Part shown: positions 9,801 through 20,337 of the stretch, in pieces | Numbering within the stretch: the first letter of the stretch is position 1 | Layout of the letters: the number at the start of each line of letters is the position of its first letter | Source: Siphonodentalium dalli | Lineage: Eukaryota; Mollusca; Scaphopoda; Gadilida; Siphonodentaliidae | Length of the DNA stretch: 64,000 nt | Assembly: GCA_032622095.1 (NCBI GenBank) | Contig: CP136067.1 | Location: forward strand, 201,932,181 to 201,996,180 | Reading direction: 5' to 3' | The notes under the pieces: generated by a model | Seen by the model: only the letters and a program-made list of their open reading frames with translations | Database searches by the model: none | Told to the model about the DNA's origin: nothing | Made by a program: the position numbers and the translations under genes

Positions 9801-11970
9801 AAAAGGCTTTCCATTATAGTTATCATCCATCAGAATGAATAGTGCTTACTAAAGCTTGACAACAGAATTTGCCATTAAAAACATTTCATGGCCAATGAGC
9901 TAACAAATGTTCTGTACTGGCATATTGAATACCAATTATTTGTACTATTGTACAGGTATAATGGTAATTAAACAGTTTTGAGTTACAAAAGTAAGACAAC
10001 TCTTTCTGCACGGTACTGTGCTTGCGGCCAGATTGATGTAAAAATTCGGTCAATGCGCTTACAATTTTCTATAAATAGTAACATTTTGGAATTATTACCT
10101 CTCGATCACTGTTCGATTATAATCTTTGCCACTAACTCGGCCAATGTTCTTCCGTTTGTGATTTCACGCAACAATTCCCTTTCTATTCCTTCCCTGTCGA
10201 ATTGACTACCGATTGCGATGTCAATTTGTTTTTCGCTTTAATATTCTGATGTGCATGACGCTATTCCAGCGAACGGTCATCCTCCCTAGAAGCCATTTCT
10301 GAGAAGTGAGAACGGAACCCGATTCAATCCCAATCGAGTCGGAAGTGCTCGGGCATTTCCGTGACTGCACAAGACAACGATTCGGTTTGTTTTTTCGTGT
10401 TATTATGGTGAGATTAATCGGGACGATTGATGAAATTTTAATAGTTAGCCGAATGGCCGTATAATGTGTACAAACTGACTTCAGGATGGGGGATTTCGTG
10501 TATCTGAGTTATTTTATTCACTCTTCCCACAGAATGACGCAGGGAACTCAATTGTGAGGTTCAATTTACGTTTCACATCACTTTAAAGATTAAATTTTTC
10601 TGCTGATTGTTGATCACTGAACAACTAAAGACAAGTCCAGTCTCATTCAATGGATCCTAAATAATGAAATAATGATTACTGTCACTAATTGTGTTAACTG
10701 GTCAGCATGTTAAATTGTTAATTTATTTTTAATTAATTCAATAGATATTATTTTATTTAATTATCTATATATTAAATTATATTGACATTTTTTGTATTCT
10801 TTAAACACAAATATATTTGTCAGGCAAAAAAAAAAAAGAGTATGTTTCCGATAATGGAGCGAAAAAATTAGGGTAGGTACAGCCTTCATAATTGCCTACG
10901 GCAATCAGCATTCAATGCCGAAGCAATTTGCTGAAGCAAGCTAGGCCACTGCATACTGTTGCCGTAGTGTATTGCCGAAGCCAAACAATCTGAATAAAGA
11001 GGGCTGTAGGTAGGTAGGGATTTTGTTTTCTATTTTATTTTGATATTTTTTATCCAGCTGCAGAAATATTGAATCACCTCGACTGAAGAGACATAAAATG
11101 CCAACTTGTGTTGTGGGAAAAGTATTGCTTGATTATAAACACAGTGGAAATATACATTATGATTGATGAAAGATCAAACTTACCGGTATTTCATGCTTAA
11201 GTATGTTTTTTATTTAATATTCACATACCACATTTTCCTAAAGTTGGCTATCAACTTGGTACGAAATTGATGTCACTAACTTTTTTATAATTTTACCCAT
11301 GACACGACTATAATACTGTACTTGTATTGTGACGACTACATCCCATTGTCTGGAGGTAGCCAGTACACCCAACCTAGCATGCCTGGTTTTTGGAAACAGT
11401 AGTTGTACCCCTACCATATGTGGTGATAACCTCTATACATGTATATATATACTTACAGTAATGCCCTAAGTACTAAATCCTGAAAAGTTACCCATAACTC
11501 TGCTGTAGATAGAGAGTCAATTACTTATGGCATTACTGTACAGATACACACCACCATGATCACCACCATGATTGTTGATAGTGTTCCTATCTGTACTCTC
11601 GGGCTCCAAATAAAAGTGCAGGGGGGGGGGGGGGGGGGGGGGATTCCATTGCAAGTTAATAACAATGCAGACCCAAAAAATACCACAGGGGAAACTGAGC
11701 AAAACATCAACTATTAATAAACAATTATTTGTATAGTACATGCAATATAGGCCAAGCAATCACACATGGTAATCAACAAAATATGTGTCATGTGGTGTTT
11801 ATTCAATATTTAAATGTTCACATGTATGCAATATACTTGAACTTGTACATGCATAAAGTTATAAGCTCATCAATTTGGTATCAGAAGAATCATATACAAA
11901 TCTTCAAATCTTGAGTTTGTGCTGTTTTCAATTTGCATAGCCTCAAAATTAATAAACTTGCAGACCCAAA
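9801..11970. other. No gene seen; poly-G tract
   Basis: This is non-coding AT-rich sequence with no defensible ORF. A long run of G lies at about 11622-11642. Around 10900-10990 short GCCGAAGC/TTGCCG motifs repeat loosely. A 43-codon open stretch on the minus strand (about 10104-10242) looks mildly protein-like but has no start or splice support. Confidence 0.5.
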
Positions 11971-12434
11971 CAGCCCTGGGAATTGACCTAGGCAATAGGC
12001 AATGCCTAGGTAAAAGCAGAGGCAAAATAAGTTTGCCTAGGAAATTATATTGCCTAGGTAAAACAAGTTCATTGGGTTACTAAAATTGATTTGTGTCTAT
12101 CAGAAATAGAACCTCTTTAGCCAAAATGACTTCCTTAAATCACTATTTACATATATTGTCCTAAAATTGATTCCATGGTACTGGGCCATTAACTAGCTAC
12201 CCATAAGGGCACTAGTTTTGGAGATGCTTTGTGGAATGTATATATATGACGAGTAGTGGCCTGGAAATTTTCTCCAAAATAACTAAGCATTTCAGGTTAT
12301 TATTGAATCATATTGATTTGAGATGGCAATATTGTTGCAAAATTGCCTAGGTAAAATCTGTTTTTGCCTAGGCTGATTTCTTTCACCTAGGCAAAAATAT
12401 TGCCTAGGCAAATTTTCCTTAATTCCCAGGGCTG
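11971..12434. mobile_element. MITE with CAGCCCTGGGAATT termini
   Basis: This is a 464-bp non-coding element with perfect 14-bp terminal inverted repeats (11971-11984 and 12421-12434). The hexamer CCCAAA directly flanks both ends (11965-11970, 12435-12440) and is the probable TSD. Internally TTGCCTAGG(C/T)AA recurs near both ends in both orientations, as subterminal repeats that could bind a transposase. CAG termini resemble hAT elements, but hAT duplications are usually 8 bp, so the superfamily is left open. Confidence 0.75.
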
Positions 12435-12440
12435 CCCAAA

Positions 12441-14417
12441 TAACCACTATGCAGGGGCAGATTTCCAAATAAAATAACAAATATGCATGCATGTTTATTT
12501 GGAACCCAAGAGTATGTTCCATAAGTCCGAAACAAGGCATACAGGTAAAGCAGCCAGGCATGGGGATCCACTCTCATAAAATTAAAATTGCAAAATTCAT
12601 GCCCATCAATCCACAACCCATCACGTCACTTTTCACAGGGATATGTTATTAGAAGCCATGTGTTTTGTACACTAATAATCATCAATATTTATGAGCATTA
12701 GTCGTAAAAACAGAAATAAAAAATTTAGAAAACTTTTTCTCCAAATATCAATAAACACTTTAGGGTCGGCGGGTTATTTTTTAGGGTCGGTCGATGCACG
12801 GAAACAAAGCATCTTTATTTTCTGGCCTCATTCAACATTATTTCTTTCATTTGCATTTCGACCATATTTCTTTAAATTTTAAAGTGATGTGAAACACTCC
12901 AGTAGGGTGACCAAATAGAAATGGTGAATAATCTTCCTCAAAGTACTTAGTTACATTTTACAAATATTATTTCCAAATTCACAACACACACCGTCATTCT
13001 TATATATTATTGAAATGCAGTGACTTTCGTTGGCGGAATCATTTTTGTAAATTTATCGTTGATAGTTGCATCCCGAATCTAGTCATAAATATTTACATTT
13101 GAGCGTAGTTCAGGCGATGTTTTCAATGGAGTGGTACGGTCAATTTGTTTGATTTTTGGCTCTGAGCCTCTGGTAGTAGAATGCTACATTCTCCCAGTTG
13201 GCATGGTGCCTGAATACTAACTTATCAGTTTCACGTGCCCGAACAAGTCCATAATATGTCTTTAATATGTTAACTTTATAATGTTTAATAATAAAGGTTG
13301 TGTTAAACATGCTGCCTCATTACATTATTAACATTGGATTACCCGTATATGTCTGCCCGAGTCTCAATGATCTAGTCATTTGGACAGACATTTGTTTACT
13401 AGTACTACAGTTCCTTATGCCAAATTTCTAATTTGTTTATGAATAGAACCTGGTGTGAAATTGTCTACAATGGAGGTTACGAGCAGTTTACCTCATCAAA
13501 ATACAAACCATTAATAGAACCATGCATATATAGCATCAGTTCTGACCGTCGCTCGCAGACGAGTATGATTCGCCACACCGTAGCATTTCAACCAGGCTCT
13601 GCTCAATGCTCATAATTAATTTTGACCAAATGTATATTTGTTTTCAATATTTAATAATTTGTGCAATAATAGCAAATAAGTCTCAATAGAAATATGCATT
13701 TTTTCAAGACTGAGTTGACAATAATGAAATTGATCATCTGGACGATACAGCTAGACACCGTGAAATAACATCAACCGAAAGAACCAACAAAGAACATCAA
13801 CATATTTAGCATATAATAAATATATGTACAACCCAACTAATATTTTAGAGCTATAAATATGACTTGTACGTTAAATACCGTAACGAATCAACACAGATAT
13901 ATATCTATTGGCCTATCATATATGTAACGATAAGTTTATTGACAATCAAGTCACCTTCACAGGTAGAGTAATTTAGATAAAACAGACAAACAAGTAAACA
14001 AATAGATGGACAGGACATATTAGAAAGTATTGATTGAAAGTTGATTGGTGAAATAAAGTGATAAAAACTTGCCTAATCTTCATGTCCAACAGTCATCAGA
14101 TATAGAATAGGGCATTAATGGCCCTACAATAACAAATAGATTTTGTGATCCGTTAGTTAGTGAATTCAGTAACTCAGTTTCAGTTTATAATTTATTGCCC
14201 AATATGATGAATATCGTGCATCCATCAATTCGATCGATTTATCTCGATATGCGGAGCGCGCACTCTCTTTTCTTGTGCTTTTACTCAATGATGTTAAATT
14301 TTATGATTTAGTCTTGTGTCATTTCGTTTTCAAGTAGATTTATCTTGATTTTTAATTTAGATCCATTGTTTTCGAAAAACGTGTTATCAACCCGGAAGTC
14401 AGTGTTCGTGTTAGTTA
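12441..14417. other. No gene seen
   Basis: This is AT-rich non-coding sequence. Short open frames exist but show no recognisable domain, no codon bias and no neighbouring repeats. Nothing else could be supported. Confidence 0.5.
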
Positions 14418-15690
14418 ATGTCATCCCAAATTCAAATTCAATTCAAATTCAATTCAAATTGTTTATTTGGTATAGAATCCAATATTAGATTATTACCAAC
14501 ACATATAAAGAACATAACAAAAGGACATTTACATCAATACATGTATACATTCAAGTACATAAAGTGAAATTGTAGGTTCTACAATAGAATAGAGGTTTGG
14601 TGGATCTTACTGATATTAAGTACATGTTTGCCTATATTTTGATACCATCCCAATAGCAGGTTTCAGTTCGCAAGCTCATTCCTTTTTTTATACATTTTAT
14701 AAACTCCCATCATACATATTTTCTTTATGGATGTGTCAACTTCATTTGGACTTAATATGAAAGTAACTTTTTCATCATCGCTGTAGTTATTAAATTCAGG
14801 AATATTATACTGAATTTTATCAAGCATTGTCTTCCTCTCAACTTTTAGGGGCTTACAGTCTATAATAAAATGCTTTTCATCCTCCACTCCATTCTTACAG
14901 ATAGGACAAATTCGATCTTTTAGTTCAAGTTTTGATCTGCCCTTTTCAATTAATAACTGACTGTCACTAATCCTAATCTTAGTATACGTAGTTTTTACTT
15001 CATTATCTAAGTCAGCTAATAGGTAACTTTCACACTGATACAAATTTTTCAGTTTTCTATAAAACCTTAATTTGTTACCGTTGGGTTTATTCTCATCGTT
15101 AAATAGTTGTTTTTTCCAGAACTCGGTAAATCTGATTTGTAATTTCTTTTCAACTTCTCTAGATTCACCCCTGATAGTATAGTTATTACTATGTTTAACC
15201 GATTCACTACCTAAGTCTACTTTTTCCAATATTATTTTTATTTGATCACAAAAGCCCATCTCAAGTTTCTGATTTTCCAAATAAGCCTTGTGTACTAATG
15301 ACTCAGGGTTAGATTGAACCAAGTGGTTATGGTAGTTTAAGCTGTTCTTTAATCCAGAAATGTAGACAGGAAATATTCCTAATTCTCCAAAACAGGCCAT
15401 ATTGGTGGCAGATCTGTTAACACCAAGAACAAATTTCATGAATTTCATTTGATTTTTATCTGGGAGAAATGTACTTGCTCTTGTCTCAAAATCAGATGCT
15501 CTCCGAACAATATGGTCGGGAGTGGTCAGCTCCCCGCCATATAAGGATATGGGTTTAACACAACTATGGTACAGTTTTAATAATGTCATGGTGTTTTTCT
15601 TAGCCCCGTAGAATTTACTTCTTATACAAAATGAGGCTTTTGTGGCTTTCTTATCTAAGCGCCGGTAGATGTCGAGAGGCGGAGCTTAAT
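14418..15690 (-). mobile_element. 5'-truncated LINE (minus strand)
   Basis: This is a non-LTR retrotransposon fragment whose 3' end, read on the minus strand, finishes in a CCAAATAAACAATTTG-type end followed by AATTG/AATTTG tandem repeats (14418-14460). The coding remnant runs from about 15682 to 14663. The 5' end is lost, which is typical of incomplete target-primed reverse transcription. No clear TSD was found. Confidence 0.75.
14663..15682 (-). pseudogene. C-terminal part of a LINE ORF2 protein
   Basis: About 308 codons are open from the ATG at 15589, and the frame extends upstream without a stop to about 15683. The N-terminal part resembles the end of the RT (thumb) domain of LINE polymerases, with the K-L-Y-H-S-C-V-K-P-I-S-L-Y-G motif. 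Near the C-terminus a Cys/His motif (C-P-I-C ... H-F-I-I-D-C) forms a CCHC-like knuckle common in LINE ORF2 proteins. The endonuclease and RT catalytic core are absent, so it cannot function alone. The LINE clade is not assigned. Confidence 0.75.
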
Positions 15691-15837
15691 CTTAAATTAA
15701 GATGGCCGCAGCTGTTATCAGACGTCTATTGGAACAAGACGGCCGTCAATCAAGACTACCCACAGCTAAGTTTAAGTAATAAAACAAATCCCCCTACCCC
15801 CGAGTCCCCTTTCAAATTAAAAACATGGCCGTGACAC

Positions 15838-16341
15838 TTGGGAATGTTGATAATTTTAATAGATCATTTTGATTATGCATGCAACTTTTGGTTTTCTCCA
15901 CTTACAGTCAAAACTAAAGGAAAACTTCAGACCTCCCAAAATAGGATGGTTAGATTTATTCTTGGTCTAGCAAGTTTCAGTCATATAAATTTAGATCACT
16001 TTCAACATCTCAAGATGTTCCCAGTAGAGAATAGGATAATTCAAAGAAAATTGATACTCATGAAAAAGATCTATGATAATAATGGCCCAAATTACCTCAA
16101 TTCTATGTTTACCTTAGCAAATCCTTCCCATGACACAAGATCTGGAAAATTCAAATATAATATCCCCTCTGTTGGACCCTTTGGTTCGAAGAGTTTTATG
16201 TATTCCGGCATTAAATGCTGGAATAATGTTGTAAAATATTTAGATCCTGCATGTAATGAGAAACAATGGAGAGCCGACATTGTTGAAAGAATCTGGATAT
16301 ATATCAAACAAAGCGATGAAAGCATTTATAAATACTTTTGA
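15838..16341 (+). pseudogene. LINE ORF2 C-terminal fragment (Jockey/CR1/L2-like thumb region)
   Basis: This 167-codon remnant resembles the segment after the RT palm in CR1/L2/Jockey-type polymerases: a W-x-S-P block, then L-Q-x-x-Q-N-R-x-V-R-F, an N-R-I-I-Q-R-K leucine-rich block, and the H-D-T-R-S-G block before G-x-K-x-W-N-N. No catalytic motif remains. Its family differs from that of the minus-strand LINE beside it, so the two are separate insertions. Confidence 0.7.
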
Positions 16342-16716
16342 ATTAAGCAAATCCCCCTTTGATTGATCATTTTTGGCATTTACATAGTATATATAGTTGG
16401 AAGCAATTTTCATGGTGTGGTCGAGGAGTCATGTGATCTGAAACCAGCAGGGTCCACAATGGAATCAAATTGGCTATGCCAGCTTTTTGTGCAACCCCGT
16501 TGGCTCTAGATCTCATGAAACTTGTCCCACTCTGCGACATGTCACACTGAATCTTCTTATACTAAACTTATACTTATTTTATTACTGATTCCATTTATAC
16601 TCTACAGTCACATCTAGATTCTATTTACAACCTCATATAACACATATACATATGTTACCTATTCTTACTCTGTTACAATGTTTCATGATTCAAGAGCCAA
16701 TAAACTTATCTTATCT
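15838..16716 (+). mobile_element. 5'-truncated LINE (plus strand) with TTATC tail
   Basis: This is a second LINE remnant, head-to-head with the minus-strand one about 150 bp away. Coding sequence (15838-16341) is followed by a 3' UTR that ends in AATAAACTTATC and repeats of TTATC (about 16700-16716), a microsatellite 3' end seen in several LINE groups. The 5' part is missing. Confidence 0.75.
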
Positions 16717-17299
16717 TATCTTTCACGTAAAAAGAATTAAAATGTGACACGTGCAAAGTGTGCTACAGTGCTCGCGATGAACACCCATGCAACGGTATGA
16801 TTACATTCGGTACCGGATGTTTACATTACATTAATGAGGGAAGCGAGGGTTCGCTCCAGTCTGGAGCATTCCCTATTAGGGTTACAGTACACCAATTATT
16901 CTCCATAGGCGACAGTGTTAACGTCCGGGGCTATGCTCGATTCCTTGTGAATTCAGGAACTTTCTAACCTAGTCAATTTTGAAGAATGGCCCTTCGGACC
17001 CAATTTGACCCAAAAAAATTAATAGGTATAGGGTAATGTGGGGCATAATGCGACGCGGGGCATAATGCGACAGACGGTCGTTAACAGGCCATATGTTTTT
17101 CCATGACTGAACTTGAATCGCATATTTATTATTTTTAGTAAGACCAATCATAGAAGTGGACATCCCAATTGGACCGATATCATTATGACTGTTTATTCTC
17201 AAATGCGAAACGACGGAGTAGGCCGGCCCTTACCGAAATCATTAGCCATCTGTTAGCCATTCTTTAGCACTCCGAAGAGAAGGAATGATGGCTTACTGA

Positions 17300-17640
17300 T
17301 TGCTAGTAGTTTTCAGAGGATATGGATGGTTAATGCAAAATTTAGCCATCGAGACTAGGTGATGGCTAGATGATGGCTTATTAGCCATCTCTTAGCCCTC
17401 CTATAGGCCGAAATATTTAAATGAGCTAAGCCATCGCTTAGCCCTCGATGGATGGATGGCTAGTAGGCCGATGGCTAGTAATCCATGGATGGCTAGTATG
17501 CCACTGATGGCTAGTAGGCTGATGGCTAGTAGGCCGATACCTAGTAGGCTGATGGCTAGTAGACCGATGGCTAGTAGGCTGATGGCTAGTAAGCCATCGG
17601 ATTGTTAGCCCTCGACATTTAGTGATGGCTTAGGTCTCTG
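17300..17640 (+). repeat. GATGGCTAGTAGGCC minisatellite
   Basis: Short tandem units of about 16-20 bp built on GATGGCTAGTAGGC(C/T) repeat roughly ten times, with TTAGCCATC in the opposite sense beside them. Matching motifs at 20960-21190 form the other subterminal array of the nested element. Confidence 0.7.
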
Positions 17641-17927
17641 TTTCCGGTACCCGGCCTGGCTGAGATTTTCTTGCCGGCCTCAATTTTCTTTTTCTTTTTC
17701 GGACGGCTAGTCTGCACATTAACCTGTCCGTGTGTTAATATTTATTGTTTTCCCAATCCCAAAGCATCAATAAACAACCGCCGCATACATCAACTGACGC
17801 ATGGGTGAGCGTATGCGATCGCGTATTCTAGATATAAATCTAGACAACCCGCTGTCGGCCATGCCACACATCGAATTGCGTCGCGTATTTCGAACTATAA
17901 ACTGGCGAGTCGCTTCGGAAATCCCAC

Positions 17928-17994
17928 TTTCGCCTCGTCGTGATATGGCTTTGTTGCTAAATCGACGTTAAACCCCAATCAATCAATCAATCAA
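17928..17994 (+). mobile_element. 67-bp LINE/SINE 3'-tail insertion with 13-bp TSD
   Basis: TCGGAAATCCCAC occurs at 17915-17927 and again at 17995-18007. Between the copies lies a 67-bp segment that ends in an ATCA tetranucleotide repeat (CAATCAATCAATCAATCAA). The perfect 13-bp duplication plus the microsatellite tail is the signature of target-primed reverse transcription of an extremely 5'-truncated LINE or SINE. Confidence 0.85.
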
Positions 17995-18062
17995 TCGGAA
18001 ATCCCACGTCGTTTATGGGCTGTGTTTGTAAACAAAATACAATGTATTATAGCGCCTCAAAC

Positions 18063-18960
18063 TTAAATACTTCGCGTAATTGGGCGGTGACAAAGCTGTT
18101 TCCAGAAACGTAAACCTGATGACGCGAATTCCTGGAATCGGGCTAAATATAGAACATACGACATCGCATTGAAATATACTATTAACACCGCCCGTCTACG
18201 CAGTTTATTTCTGAAACTGACACGATCGATTGTGTATTCGGGGACTCGCGAGTAAAATTGTATATATGTATACATATATACAATGTACCATGCACGAGCG
18301 ACAACTATGTACGCGATAAAACCAAGCAGTGAAAACACGTGCGTTTTGGCGGGAAAATGACTGTCCGTGATTAAGCTATATCCTATATTATATCGTTTGC
18401 AGAGACCTTGCAATGCATACACGGAACAGTATTCTGTACACAATACATGGCTCATTTTTAGTATATGGGGATCTCTATAAAAAACATACCGTGTCCGATA
18501 TATTTACGTGACTGATCGTTTGCGAGCGAAAAAGGCATGTAGGCCTACGCACTATACCGTACTTGCATGTTGCTACAAACGGACTTCTGATACTAAAATC
18601 GCTTGCTCAGAAGTTTTCACAAGTATATACATCAATACATGGAACACATTGCCAATGGGATGATGCAAGCTACAATGCTTTTGTTTTCGTATGGCTGTCA
18701 TAACATTGTGATTTATAGTAGTTTGCCCTTCAACTGTAGTTTTTAATTGTCATTTCCGCGACCAGCTGATATTGCAGGAAATTCCTACCGGGAATCATGC
18801 CAGGCAAACGCGTTTACGACCACATTTATTGTCAACTATCCCCATAATTTCTCAGAGAGAAACATGATACCTATATCAACCTACTGTACCTGTTGTATCC
18901 CCGGAACGTAACTTTTGGTGACTGACCGAATACCTGTATATATGTCGGCACCACTATTCG
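18063..18960. other. No gene seen
   Basis: This is part of the nested TIR element. A 130-codon open frame on the minus strand (18063-18455) has no recognisable domain and is not supported as a gene. Confidence 0.45.
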
Positions 18961-19070
18961 TATATGATCCGACTATAGAAGCACGCGCAAAATTACGCAA
19001 TGTATACGTATAATCTTGAAGCCACTGTGTGTTGACTGGAGTCTTAGTTTTGGTTCTTTACAGGCCTATA

Positions 19071-19370
19071 GGGGAAGTTCTGCTCAAATTTTCAATTGTG
19101 GGGGGGGGGGGGTCTTTTAGAGCCCTATAGGGGAAGTTCTGCTCAAATTTTCAATTGTGGCCCGGGGGGGGGGGGGGGTGTCGCAGGACAAAACGGGAAG
19201 TTATACTCAAATTTTCAATTGTGGGGGGGGGGGGGGGGTCTTACTTTACATGCCTATAGGGTAAGTTTTTCAATTGTGGGGGGGGGGTTCTGCTGCTCAA
19301 ATTTTCAATTGTGGGGGGTTCTTACTTTACAGGACTAGAGGGGAAGTTCTGCTCAAATTTTCAATTGTGG
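19071..19370 (+). repeat. Minisatellite with poly-G tracts
   Basis: About six diverged units contain CTCAAATTTTCAATTGTGGG followed by 7-18 G residues, then a short spacer with CCTATAGGGGAAGTT. The G runs vary in length between units. The ORF across it (19096-19338) is a product of the repeat, not a gene. Confidence 0.8.
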
Positions 19371-20191
19371 GTTAGAGTTGATTTTTATGCATGTTCACCA
19401 TTGGATATTCTGTCAAATAAAATTCTAAACTTAACTACTTTGAACTCTATAATATGATCACCGGTCGGTATATGTCAGAATACATGAAATATATCTGAGA
19501 GCAATATTGATCCCATCAACAATATCCCTGTCTATTCAAAATGGTACTGCTATGAATGAGATCCAATACTTGGGCAGTTGGCAGGTATATGATATTCAAA
19601 ACTCTTTAATACATGTTAATGCACTGTTTTATCGCTTTCAAATCTGTTCAAATGACTAATTTAAAAAAAAAAAACAAAGTGTAAAAAAAAAAAAACCCCT
19701 GCCTGCCTGCCTGGAAAATTTTGCCCATGTTATCGGAAACAGACATGTTTTTTTTTTTGGCCTTAGGATTGCTATATGTTATATGACTTGCTTCAGGAAG
19801 GATAACTCATTGTCATCATCTATTTGAGAATGAATTGTCTCCCTTGTCACTAAATAACCTGGGGAATAAAAAAAACATCTGAATATATCTTTAAAATAAT
19901 ATTTTATGTCATAAAAATAATTTTTAACAACATAATTATCAATGTCCATTATGTTTTCATCGGAAATACAGTGGAAACGATTTACATTTGTACCCCTGGA
20001 CACCCTGCATGGTACGTGGAATCATGCAACATCTTCACATTATAGGCTGGGCCAGCCAAAGATTCGATCCTGCATGTTTTTTGTAAAAATCCAAAAGAAA
20101 ATAGTCTTGGTCAAGTTAGATCTTTTAACCCTTCCATGATGAGAGTTATGCTGGTGCAGCATTAAATAACCTGGTTCCAGCTGAATTCTCT

Positions 20192-20337
20192 TATATATGC
20201 AAGTTTCCCATAGGGATCAAGCCTCGCATATATAAGAGAATGTGCTGGCTTACAAGGTCAAGGTAAATATTTTTAGGCCAATGTATTCTCTTATATATGT
20301 GAGGCTCCTTATGGGCAACTCGCATATATAAGAGAAT
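20192..20337. repeat. Two tandem hairpins with ATTCTCTTATATATG arms
   Basis: ATTCTCTTATATATGC and its complement GCATATATAAGAGAAT bracket about 25-30 bp at 20192-20248, and again, slightly diverged, at 20285-20337. Each can form a stem of about 16 bp. A single related arm occurs near 25338-25353, so the motif is dispersed. Confidence 0.7.

Noticed and set aside
10104-10242. Minus-strand 43-codon exon of a host gene
   Set aside because: The peptide looks protein-like, but there is no start, no clear splice signals and no neighbouring exon.
18063-18455. 130-codon minus ORF inside the nested TIR element as a transposase
   Set aside because: No DDE or other transposase motif, composition looks non-coding.
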